Source: Marinifilum sp. N1E240
GTDB taxonomy: Bacteria; Bacteroidota; Bacteroidia; Bacteroidales; Marinifilaceae
Length of the DNA: 64,000 bases
NCBI RefSeq assembly: GCF_009295825.1
Contig: NZ_WHKF01000003.1
Location: 310,001 to 374,000, forward strand
Direction: 5' to 3'
The notes below the pieces were generated by a model that was given only the letters and a program-made list of their open reading frames with translations, was not told the DNA's origin and made no database searches. The first letter of the stretch is position 1. Every line of letters starts with the position of its first letter. Positions 45,171 to 53,911 of this stretch are shown piece after piece. Made by a program: the position numbers and the translations under genes.

Positions 45171-45569
45171 GGGGCTGACGTGGTTTTGACAGCATGTAGA
45201 ATTGATATGTAAGCATGTCGAGCGTTGTGATTCCAGCTCGTAAATATCGGATCTCACACTTTTTAATTGGCGAAAATAACTACGCTCTTGCTGCTTAATC
45301 GAATCATAGTAGATTAAAGCTTCATCATCACTCTAGGAGTGGAGACGAGACATCCAGCTTATGGTTCCACCTTGTTCCGGTAAGTAATTGGATGCTATCA
45401 ATTCGAGGTTAGTTGATAATTTACTTCGGGTTATCGGCGAAATTTAGAAGATAAGCTAAGACTTCGGGTGTGATTTCCCTAACCTTGGTCGAAAATTAAT
45501 AAATCACTAAGCGTGTAGAAAGCCTATTGGTCGCATGTTTGGACCAGGGTTCGATTCCCTGCAGCTCCA
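45171..45569 (+). ncRNA. ssrA: Transfer-messenger RNA
   Basis: A 399-nt tmRNA that rescues stalled ribosomes with SmpB. The ends form a tRNA-Ala-like acceptor stem GGGGCTG / CAGCTCC with discriminator A and T-arm GGTTCGATTCC. The tag frame GGC-GAA-AAT-AAC-TAC-GCT-CTT-GCT-GCT-TAA (45269-45298) encodes GENNYALAA, a typical Bacteroidota tag. Pseudoknot-like GC-rich blocks follow. CCA is not encoded. It is a one-piece tmRNA. Confidence 0.96.
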
Positions 45570-45577
45570 CATAACAT

Positions 45578-45612
45578 AAAAGCCCTTAAGTTGTTAACTT
45601 AAGGGCTTTTGT
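45578..45612. terminator. Bidirectional terminator of tmRNA and the PUL operon
   Basis: A 15-bp perfect stem AAAAGCCCTTAAGTT / AACTTAAGGGCTTTT with a 3-base loop. It ends tmRNA on the plus strand and lies 25 bases past the sulfatase stop on the minus strand. Confidence 0.9.
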
Positions 45613-45636
45613 AATGTTATTTCAAATTCCTATTAC

Positions 45637-47208
45637 TTATTGTTCAGAATATTTCAAACCTTCAAAATCTTTATAATATTTTTGAATCTCAATTAATCTC
45701 TTTTTCATGTTTTTAACAACATCTTCATAAGCAGGATCACCAAATACATTATGAATTTCATTAGGATCTTTTTCCCTGTCATATAGCTCCCATTCATCAA
45801 CATCATTATAGAAATGTATTAATTTATATTCCTCAGTAACAATAGCATAATGACGTTTCACCATATGAATTGATGGATATTCATAGTAATGATAATAAAC
45901 TGCATCTCTAAATCCTTCTGATTGACCTTTAAATAATGGCAACAAACTTTCTCCTTGCATATCTTCTGGAGGTGTAATTCCTGCAGCCTCAAGAAAAGTT
46001 TGTGCAAAGTCTAAATTCTGCACCATTTGAGTATTTGTGATTCCAGATTTTATCACATTTGGCCATTTTATTAGCAATGGTGTTTTAAAGGATTCATTAT
46101 AAGCAAAACGCTTATCAAACCATCCGTGTTCTCCCAAGTAAAATCCTTGATCGGATGTGTAAACAACAATTGTATTTTCATCCAATTTATTCTCCTCTAG
46201 ATAATCCAATACACGTCCCACTCCTTCATCAACAGCAGCAATACATCCGAGGTAATCTTGCATATATCGCTGGTATCTCCAATGCATTAAGGAAGTTTCA
46301 TCCATATTCGGATACTCTTTCTTAAATCTCTCATTAATTGGACCATAATGTTTATCCCATGATTCTCTCTCCTCATCAGTCATTCGATTGTACTCTTTTA
46401 GGAAGGCAGATTTATCCCATTTCATGTATTCAGGAATACCCAATTCATCCATAACTTCCGGATATATCTTAGAGTCTCCAGCATAATTCATATGCTTTAC
46501 TAGATTCATCTCTGCAGTTCGAGCGGCAGTTCCGCGATTATCAAACTGATCAAATAAAGTCTCAGGTTCCTTAAATGTCTTTGATGTATACTCAGCCTGG
46601 TGTCTTGGAGCTGGAAACCATTCCCTATGGGGTGCTTTATGCAAATACATCAATAAAAAAGGCTTAGTGTCATCACGATCTTTTTCAAGCCAATCAATAG
46701 TCATATCAGTTATTAAATCGGTAGTATAACCTGTAACATTAATTTTCCCTTCATGAGCTGTGAAAAAATCAGGAGCATAATAACTACCCTGATCGTCAAG
46801 AATTCTGAACTGATCGAATCCTTTAGGATTGTTTCCAAAATGTAACTTCCCGAACATAGCAGTTTGGTAACCTGCATTTTGTAATATTTGTGGAAAGGTT
46901 ACCTGTGTCGTGTCAAATGGGACCTGATTATCAATTTTTCCATTTAAATGACTGTGTTTCCCTGTCAGAATAACAGCTCTCGATGGAGCGCATATTGAAT
47001 TGGTTACACATGCATTTGTAAATCGAATTCCTTCGGATGCAATACGATCAATATTTGGAGTCTTCGTAAGATCTGAACTGTATGCACTAATAGCTTGATA
47101 TGCATGATCATCTGACATGATGAACAGAATATTCGGACGTTTATCTTTGATTTTTTCTTCACAAGAAAGAAGTAAGACCAATATAACAATGCAAATAAAA
47201 TATCTCAT
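45637..47208 (-). CDS. Sulfatase lipoprotein (S1 family, formylglycine type)
   Basis: A 523-aa sulfate ester hydrolase. A lipoprotein signal (ICIVILVLLLSC, Cys16) anchors it. Metal residues lie in NILFIMSDDHAYQA (Asp33, Asp34). The formylglycine motif is CAPSR at Cys73 followed by AVILTGKHSHLNG. Further motifs are FGKLHFG, HKAPHREWFPAPRH and YTSDQGFYLGEHGWFDKR. Cys-type sulfatases need an anaerobic or aerobic maturase encoded elsewhere. As the last gene of the PUL it implies that the target glycan, or part of it, is sulfated. The S1 subfamily cannot be fixed by eye. Confidence 0.93.
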   Translation of the reverse strand: MRYFICIVILVLLLSCEEKIKDKRPNILFIMSDDHAYQAISAYSSDLTKTPNIDRIASEGIRFTNACVTNSICAPSRAVILTGKHSHLNGKIDNQVPFDTTQVTFPQILQNAGYQTAMFGKLHFGNNPKGFDQFRILDDQGSYYAPDFFTAHEGKINVTGYTTDLITDMTIDWLEKDRDDTKPFLLMYLHKAPHREWFPAPRHQAEYTSKTFKEPETLFDQFDNRGTAARTAEMNLVKHMNYAGDSKIYPEVMDELGIPEYMKWDKSAFLKEYNRMTDEERESWDKHYGPINERFKKEYPNMDETSLMHWRYQRYMQDYLGCIAAVDEGVGRVLDYLEENKLDENTIVVYTSDQGFYLGEHGWFDKRFAYNESFKTPLLIKWPNVIKSGITNTQMVQNLDFAQTFLEAAGITPPEDMQGESLLPLFKGQSEGFRDAVYYHYYEYPSIHMVKRHYAIVTEEYKLIHFYNDVDEWELYDREKDPNEIHNVFGDPAYEDVVKNMKKRLIEIQKYYKDFEGLKYSEQ

Positions 47209-47224
47209 ATAATGAATTTTTTAA

Positions 47225-49852
47225 TTATCTGATTTTTCTTAAACTTATTCCACTCAGTATTGTTGTTCCCTCAATAGGTGCAAATTTCACTGTAATACCT
47301 TTATTATCTTTCACATGAACAACTATCTTTTTTTCAATTGCGGATCGAGCTCCGGCATTCTCCAAAATATTGAAGTCCTTTAATACGATCTGTCCATTTA
47401 CCAACAAGTTAAAAACCCTTTTTTCATTTGTGTTTTTGTTACTAGTTCCCTTAATCAATTCATATACCAATGGCTGTCTTTTTAACCTGGTATTTGGTTC
47501 CATAAACAGAAGACTAACTTCAAAACGTCCATCCTGTACATCAAAACGGAATTCTTTTATTCCTTCTCTATGGCTCTGGTAAACCGGATCATCTTGTGTG
47601 TGAAATATGTTTAAAGCCGTACCAACCGATGGCAGTCCATTTTTGATAATGGCCTCTCCTCCAATATACCCCCAACTTCCTAGGGTATATTTCTTTTCAG
47701 GCACATAACATTCACCAGCCGGTTCCCTGGATATAAACTGACGATGATCTCCAAGAGAAATATTCAGCTTGCCTCTAAACCTATCTGCATCGATTGGTAT
47801 TAGATTAAATTGAATCTCAACTTCATCAGATTTATTTCCACATTTAGCAACCAAGCTGTTCGATCCATCAACAAAAGGAACCTGAAATATAGCTGAATGA
47901 TGTTCATCTGTCGATTTAACACCAATCTTCTGATCATTATTAAAGAGGGTAATCTCCCCACCTTTCCCAAACACTTCAATCTTTTGATTACATACCTCAG
48001 CCCCGGAATTATTCTCAATACCTATTCGTTTTTTAAACTCACGCGAAGCAATACGAACAATAGGTTTATCAGACAACAAAACATAGTAATAATGATAGGC
48101 ATCCTTAGCAATTCTATCATTGGTCATCAATCCTTTTGAATTGATATTAGGATCGGTATCCTGGCGAACACCCGATGCAAAATCTGCAAAATTCCATACT
48201 GCTCCACCCATTACATCCTCTCTTTTTAGAATGGTTTCCATAAAATGTTTATGCACTTTTATCTGATACTCGCGACTAAAATCCCATCGATGCGGATCTT
48301 CACAACTGATTCGTGGATCTGCTCCAGCTCCATATTCTGTGATCATCAATCCTTTGCCAGGGAACTCCTGATGCATTCGAGTAATAAATTTATTCAATGA
48401 ATAATCAAACTTTTCTTCTCCATACCAACAGTGATACAAGTTCCAACCAATAATATCAGGGGTAAATCCTGTTCCTGCTGCAAGATGAATAGCTGGTTTT
48501 TCACTATTCACAATCATAGTCAAGCGATCGGGATCTTCCTCTTTTAGTAAAGTATTAATAGCTGCTGCAAATTCTCCCGTTTTTTTGAGATAGACATTTT
48601 CTGGATCGAATGGAGGTCTCAGTTTAGTACGCAGCAAACATTCGTTTAGCATAGCCCATATTACTATAGATGGATGATTGAAAGATTGACGTACCATCTC
48701 CCTCTGACGTAACATTGTATTACTCCAATATTCGTCTGAGAATACATTATTCCTATTGTTTAAAGGAACCTCTACACAACACAATAAACCTAAACGGTCG
48801 CACTCCTCAAGAACAATTCTGTCCTGCGGATAATGAGCAATACGCAAAAAATTACTCCCCATATCTTTTATCAGTTGTAAATCTTTCAGGTGTACTGCAT
48901 CAGGTACAGCATTTCCATAACCTGAGAAATCCTGGTGGCGATTCACACCAATCAATTTTAATGGCTGTCCGTTCAAGTAGAAGCCATTTTCAGCATTGAC
49001 CGAAAACCAACGAACTCCTAGGGGTTCAATTCTACTATCTAGTTCATGATTTTTTTCATCGAAAATTTCAACAACTACTTTGTACAAATAAGGATGATCG
49101 GGCGACCACAATTGAGGATTTTTCAAAGAAGAAAATTTACCTTCTACATCAACCTTATCCTTAGCCTTTACCTTTATTTTTTTTAAGAAAGTGGATACCA
49201 CATTATTCTTGGCATCTAATATTCTGGCTCTTAATTCAAGTGTATGTGAAAATTGATTTTTATTAACCAGCTTGGTTTTGATGATAATGTCGGCACTTTT
49301 CTCTCCTACATTCTTCTGGCTAATAAAAACGCCTGATGATGCCAAATTATCCAAATCTATATGAAGTTTATGGGTTTCAATAATTTGTACATCGCGATAT
49401 ATACCTCCAAACATGGTAAAATCTCCATCCAAAGGAGGATAGTTAGTGTTAAATTCGTTATTTACAATCATTCGAATGTGATTCACTCCTTCGTGCACAA
49501 AATTTGATATATCAAACCTAAATGCAGTGTAACCACCTTTATGCTGACCAACAAATTGATCATTGATGAATAAATCTGCGAAAGCATTAACACCATCGAA
49601 TTGAATAAACAATTCCTTTTGAAGCTGCGATGCATGAATATGAAGTTCTTTTTTATAAATACCTGTTCCACGATAATAGGCTTCATCATCAAATGCATCT
49701 TTCGCATTCCAGGTATGTGGCAAATTCACACTTCTCCAAGATTTTCCCTCTAAAGCAAATTGCCAATTTTCATTAATTGTATAGGAATGAAATGCATTAC
49801 ACAAATGATAATTAAAAACAAATAAAAGTGATATTAGAATAATTCTACTCAT
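47225..49852 (-). CDS. Glycoside hydrolase family 2 protein (beta-galactosidase/glucuronidase-like)
   Basis: An 875-aa secreted enzyme with signal peptide (IILISLLFVFNYHLCNA). The order is a sugar-binding jelly roll (residues 25-155: NLPHTWNAKDAFDD, GGYTAFRFDIS), an immunoglobulin-like domain, then a TIM barrel with VNRHQDFSGYG. The acid/base is in WAMLNE (Glu404) and the nucleophile in LMITEYGAG (Glu506). The C-terminal 130 residues look like a malectin/CBM57-type domain (GSWGYIGGEAII, FNLLVNGQIVLKDFNI). It removes a beta-linked sugar in the PUL pathway. It lies 16 bases before the sulfatase gene. Confidence 0.92.
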   Translation of the reverse strand: MSRIILISLLFVFNYHLCNAFHSYTINENWQFALEGKSWRSVNLPHTWNAKDAFDDEAYYRGTGIYKKELHIHASQLQKELFIQFDGVNAFADLFINDQFVGQHKGGYTAFRFDISNFVHEGVNHIRMIVNNEFNTNYPPLDGDFTMFGGIYRDVQIIETHKLHIDLDNLASSGVFISQKNVGEKSADIIIKTKLVNKNQFSHTLELRARILDAKNNVVSTFLKKIKVKAKDKVDVEGKFSSLKNPQLWSPDHPYLYKVVVEIFDEKNHELDSRIEPLGVRWFSVNAENGFYLNGQPLKLIGVNRHQDFSGYGNAVPDAVHLKDLQLIKDMGSNFLRIAHYPQDRIVLEECDRLGLLCCVEVPLNNRNNVFSDEYWSNTMLRQREMVRQSFNHPSIVIWAMLNECLLRTKLRPPFDPENVYLKKTGEFAAAINTLLKEEDPDRLTMIVNSEKPAIHLAAGTGFTPDIIGWNLYHCWYGEEKFDYSLNKFITRMHQEFPGKGLMITEYGAGADPRISCEDPHRWDFSREYQIKVHKHFMETILKREDVMGGAVWNFADFASGVRQDTDPNINSKGLMTNDRIAKDAYHYYYVLLSDKPIVRIASREFKKRIGIENNSGAEVCNQKIEVFGKGGEITLFNNDQKIGVKSTDEHHSAIFQVPFVDGSNSLVAKCGNKSDEVEIQFNLIPIDADRFRGKLNISLGDHRQFISREPAGECYVPEKKYTLGSWGYIGGEAIIKNGLPSVGTALNIFHTQDDPVYQSHREGIKEFRFDVQDGRFEVSLLFMEPNTRLKRQPLVYELIKGTSNKNTNEKRVFNLLVNGQIVLKDFNILENAGARSAIEKKIVVHVKDNKGITVKFAPIEGTTILSGISLRKIR

Positions 49853-49890
49853 GCTTTCAATATTAAAATAGATCTTAAATTAGCTCCAAA

Positions 49891-51696
49891 TTATTTTATC
49901 AATAATGGTTTTGTTCTATCCGAAATTCCATTTTCGTTAAATGCTTCAATAGAAAAATAGTATGGTGTATCACGATCTAAACAGCGCATAAAATGATCAC
50001 TAACATCATAAAGCAACCATGATTGATACATTTTATTAGGAGCAATTCCCCAACGAATATTGTATCCCTGTGCACCCTTTACCTCTTTCCATGAAAAACT
50101 AACATCTCGCCTGTCGCCTTCTCTTTTAATTGAGAAATCCTTCACCATTGAAGGTTTTTTCCCATGTCCGACACCAAACACTCTGACTTCAGACATGGCC
50201 AGATTAGCACCTGGAACTTCTATATTCCTATACCTTACATACTTCGCAGTAATTGGTTGTTTTAACACAATATATGCGTTTGGTGAATCTTTGTATGATT
50301 TGCTACGATCCACTACAGTGTGCCAGTTTTCGTTATCCTTAGAAACCTCAATTGTGAAGCGATGTCGCAAACCTTTGGTACGTGTATAAATTCCTGTTTC
50401 ATAATCATGATAATTCAATTGAATTGCATAGATTTTACCTAGCTTCTGCATTTCTATTTTTACCCATTGCTTATCATCATTATCATCAGCCACCCAAAAT
50501 GATTTTGGACTTTCATCTGTCAAGACTTCTGATAAAATCTCTCCCTCACCGTTTTTTTGGAAAGGCATTTCGTTAATAACAAACTCATCGTCAGTAGAGG
50601 TACTTTTCCTAATCTGTGTTTTTGAAGATGATACTGTTGTTTTTCCTTTATAGGATAAAAGCATCCATCCACAATGTTCTCCTGCTTTATTAGGATGGCT
50701 GGGAGCATAACGCGGGTAATCCCCATAATGAGTTTTAGAATACATCAAATCATCAGCATCAAAATAAGTTGGGAACATACACAAACGACGCTCCCAATGT
50801 GAGTTCGAGGCCAAAGCCATTGTAGCAAAATGCCAGTACTGACCGTTAGTTTGTTGCATGGTAATACCATGCCCAGCCCCATTAGTAAATCCACCAGGCT
50901 TAAAACTCATAGGATTACTTTTCATATAGGTAAAGGGTCCAAAAGGTGAATCCCCAACATAAACCCCGTCGGCATATACATTGAATTGTGTTCCAGGAGC
51001 TGCATATTGCAGATAATATTTGCCATTGTATTTGGTCATGGATGCACCTTCCATATAACCTTCCTTTAAAGTGGGATGAAAATTATTTTCCCCGAATCGT
51101 TCCCACCCATGCTCTTCTTCAACAAGGTTTATCAATTCTTTTGTATCTCCAACAACCAGCATTCTATCATCTTTATTCAACTGCTTAACTTTTATTGGAT
51201 AAACATTCGATGATCCCCAATACAAATAAGCTTTACCATCATCATCAATAAACAATTCTGAATCCTGAATACCATTGGTGATAGAAGCAGTAGGAGTCCA
51301 TTTGCCACTTTTTGGATCATCGGTATATAATATACTGCCATACCCAGCCGGATCACCAGCAAAATATAGTAGTGAATCCTTATAGTTATAGGCAGTAGGT
51401 GCATTACAACCTTCGAAAAACCATTGCTGCGGCTTGATAAAATCCCAGTTGACCAAATCACGCGAGTGCCAGTAACCAAACGAACGAGTAACAAACATAT
51501 AGTATTCATCACGAAATTCTACCACAGCAGGATCCGCACCCGATCGATATGAAATGTTCTTGCTTGAATTGTATACCATATAGGTATAGTCGATATCCAA
51601 AGGATTACAATAAGTTTGAGGTATAATTTCCTGGGCATTACTCATCGCCGAAAGGCATAAACCAATCACTAAAAAAATGCTTTTTATTGCCTGCAT
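49891..51696 (-). CDS. Glycoside hydrolase family 43-like protein with F5/8-type and FN3 domains
   Basis: A 601-aa secreted protein (signal FLVIGLCLSAMSNA). The five-bladed propeller (residues 25-320) shows the GH43/clan-F triad candidates Asp55 (SGADPAVVEF), Asp145 (GIQDSELFID) and Glu216 (YMEGASMTKY). A discoidin-like F5/8 C domain follows (about 370-500: ESPKSFWVADDNDDKQWVKI, AKYVRYRN), then a fibronectin type III domain (510-601: AQGYNIRWGIAPNKMY). GH43 enzymes usually attack alpha-arabinosides, beta-xylosides or beta-galactosides. The substrate is undecided here. Confidence 0.87.
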   Translation of the reverse strand: MQAIKSIFLVIGLCLSAMSNAQEIIPQTYCNPLDIDYTYMVYNSSKNISYRSGADPAVVEFRDEYYMFVTRSFGYWHSRDLVNWDFIKPQQWFFEGCNAPTAYNYKDSLLYFAGDPAGYGSILYTDDPKSGKWTPTASITNGIQDSELFIDDDGKAYLYWGSSNVYPIKVKQLNKDDRMLVVGDTKELINLVEEEHGWERFGENNFHPTLKEGYMEGASMTKYNGKYYLQYAAPGTQFNVYADGVYVGDSPFGPFTYMKSNPMSFKPGGFTNGAGHGITMQQTNGQYWHFATMALASNSHWERRLCMFPTYFDADDLMYSKTHYGDYPRYAPSHPNKAGEHCGWMLLSYKGKTTVSSSKTQIRKSTSTDDEFVINEMPFQKNGEGEILSEVLTDESPKSFWVADDNDDKQWVKIEMQKLGKIYAIQLNYHDYETGIYTRTKGLRHRFTIEVSKDNENWHTVVDRSKSYKDSPNAYIVLKQPITAKYVRYRNIEVPGANLAMSEVRVFGVGHGKKPSMVKDFSIKREGDRRDVSFSWKEVKGAQGYNIRWGIAPNKMYQSWLLYDVSDHFMRCLDRDTPYYFSIEAFNENGISDRTKPLLIK

Positions 51697-51723
51697 TTGC
51701 TTTGTATTTTTGATATTTATCTT

Positions 51724-52524
51724 TCAATTTACTGATTTCGAGAATTGGAACAGCCAGTACAACAAGTCTTTTTCTTCGAAGGCTGGTGTCCAAATACTAT
51801 GTCCCATACCGGGATAAATCTTAAAACGAGTATTCTGATTCAATGGAGATAATTTTTCATATACTGATCGAGAATAATCAATGGGTACCACTTGATCCTT
51901 ATCGCCATGTGCAAACCATATTGGAACATTAGCATAATACCTGGCTAAATCATCATTATGTCCACCACACACAATATAGGCTGCAGCATACTTGTCGGAC
52001 CAACGGTACAAGTATTCCAATGCTCCTATTCCTCCCATCGATATTCCCATCACATACATCCTATCAGCATTTACCTTTTTATTTGCCACAAATTGCTCTA
52101 CCAAGGCATTCACCAATTGAGATGGGCGAGGTGCAGGGGCGCTTACGGGAAACTCAAATACCATACGATCTGGCTTTTTAAATTTTCTGCGATTAGTCCA
52201 CATCACATCTTTTGAACACTGCGGAAAAAGTACAATGGCTGGATAATCTTTTTGATTCTCCTTATCTCTGAAAATATGCGAACCCAATTTCATCTGACGT
52301 TCATTATCATTTCCCCGCTCGCCTGCTCCATGCAAAAAAAGAATAAGCGGATACTGCTTTGATTCGTCATAATTAATCGGATACATAATTTGATATTTCA
52401 AAGTATCTCCATCTTGGACAAATAAAGATTTTTGAAATGTACCTCCTTTTTGTGCCACACAAGTTATTGCTCCCATAAAAAAAATGAAAACTGCAATCCC
52501 CTTGTATATACTCTTATTTATCAT
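51724..52524 (-). CDS. Secreted alpha/beta-hydrolase, esterase or peptidase S9-like
   Basis: A 266-aa protein with signal peptide (IAVFIFFMGAITCVA). The fold shows the oxyanion HGAGERG, the nucleophile elbow GISMGG (Ser162), an acid in HGDKDQVVP (Asp208 or Asp210) and GHSIW (His242). It resembles polyhydroxybutyrate-depolymerase or carboxylesterase-type enzymes often found in polysaccharide loci, where they may remove acyl groups. Its start overlaps the end of the preceding GH144-like gene by 11 bases, so translation is coupled. Confidence 0.85.
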   Translation of the reverse strand: MINKSIYKGIAVFIFFMGAITCVAQKGGTFQKSLFVQDGDTLKYQIMYPINYDESKQYPLILFLHGAGERGNDNERQMKLGSHIFRDKENQKDYPAIVLFPQCSKDVMWTNRRKFKKPDRMVFEFPVSAPAPRPSQLVNALVEQFVANKKVNADRMYVMGISMGGIGALEYLYRWSDKYAAAYIVCGGHNDDLARYYANVPIWFAHGDKDQVVPIDYSRSVYEKLSPLNQNTRFKIYPGMGHSIWTPAFEEKDLLYWLFQFSKSVN

Positions 52525-53899
52525 TCCCTACCATTTCTTTAAGAGAACTCTTTTGAACACTAAAATCCAATTTCTTCAATCCCTCTTGAACATCTTTGTT
52601 CCTCATAAAAAGATTCCACAATAATCCGGTCCTGTAATTTTCTATCATCACAGGAATTGGTCCTTGATCGATGGCAAGATATCTCGGCATATACCATTCA
52701 TTAGAATGGCTATACGCATCATATGGACCAAATTTTCCTACCAAAGAATCCGCTTCAGTGTATAGGTATCTAAGAAATTGCATAGATTCTTTTGGAGTGT
52801 AAGGAAATGAGCTTAAAGCAGCTGTAGGTGCAATAACTCCCAGATCACTTTCTCCAGGATGATGACCAGAATATCCTTTCATAGAATAGCTCGAGGTCAA
52901 TCCCCATTGTTTTTCCCCATAACCTTTGTAACCTTTAGGATTATCAACACAATACCTGTAATGTATTTTAGCATGATTTCTTGTCAATTCTCCATAATCA
53001 GCGTATTTGTCCTTTAATCCATTCGGATTTAATCCTAAGTAAGAATAATGTGCCCAAAACAGAGGACCAATCGGATCATCACTATGTTCGTAATAGTTAA
53101 GGATGGTTGGCAGGTTATAAAAAACGGTATCCTTGCTAATGTTTCCATTACAAGTCCAGCCCTGATGGTAAACTTCTGGTTTAACCGAATGTGTAGGTGA
53201 TGATGAAGCGAGAATGTACATGATCAGACACTCATTGTATCCACCCACTGGAAAATTCATATCCCAGCCAAAATTTGGCGACCAATGCCAATACAAAACA
53301 TTTTCTCCCTTTGTATACCAATCCCACTCTACCTCCTGCCACAATTCCTCAATGTCTTTAACCAGTTGCTGTTCCTCTTCACTACCATCTCGATAATACT
53401 CTGCCACTGTCAACAATCCCTGAATCATAAAAGCAGTTTCAACCAAATCGCCCCCATTATCTTTACGACCAAATGGTTTTACATTACCTGTATCGCCTTC
53501 TAGCCAATGTGGCCAAGCTCCATGAAATCGATCTGCAGTACTTAAAAAATTCACAATCTTTTGAAAGCGTATAAATGCCTCTTCCCTGCTTACAAATCCC
53601 CTTTCAACACCAACTAAAATAGCCATAAGTCCAAACCCGGAGCCACCTATAGTAACAACATTCTGATCCTTGTGAGGATAATCTCCATCTAAATGGATTC
53701 GCTCACAAGCCATACCCGAATTTTCTTCAGCTCCTTCCCAGAAATATTGAAAGGTTTGATATTGCACAGTATCGAGTAATTGCTCATCGCTTAAAGCAGA
53801 TTTATTGGCAGCATTCGAACTCTTTGATTTTTTTGTTGAAACAACACAGGCATGCAGTGTTATAATCGTAAGTAAATAAAGTAGTATTTTGATTCGCAT
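52514..53899 (-). CDS. Glucoamylase-like (PF10091, GH144-type) lipoprotein
   Basis: A 461-aa protein with lipobox LHAC (Cys18) after a short hydrophobic signal, so membrane-anchored. The catalytic alpha/alpha6 barrel starts near residue 40 (YQTFQYFWEGAEENSGMACE), followed by GGSGFGLMAI, RKDNGGDLVETAFMIQGLL, WYTKGENVLYWHWSPNFGWD and GLTSSYSMKGYSGHHPGES. GH144 members characterised so far are endo-beta-1,2-glucanases. Similarity here is at family level, so that activity is an inference. It is a paralogue of the next gene upstream. Confidence 0.88.
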   Translation of the reverse strand: MRIKILLYLLTIITLHACVVSTKKSKSSNAANKSALSDEQLLDTVQYQTFQYFWEGAEENSGMACERIHLDGDYPHKDQNVVTIGGSGFGLMAILVGVERGFVSREEAFIRFQKIVNFLSTADRFHGAWPHWLEGDTGNVKPFGRKDNGGDLVETAFMIQGLLTVAEYYRDGSEEEQQLVKDIEELWQEVEWDWYTKGENVLYWHWSPNFGWDMNFPVGGYNECLIMYILASSSPTHSVKPEVYHQGWTCNGNISKDTVFYNLPTILNYYEHSDDPIGPLFWAHYSYLGLNPNGLKDKYADYGELTRNHAKIHYRYCVDNPKGYKGYGEKQWGLTSSYSMKGYSGHHPGESDLGVIAPTAALSSFPYTPKESMQFLRYLYTEADSLVGKFGPYDAYSHSNEWYMPRYLAIDQGPIPVMIENYRTGLLWNLFMRNKDVQEGLKKLDFSVQKSSLKEMVGNDK

Positions 53900-53911
53900 T
53901 GTAATGCTGTA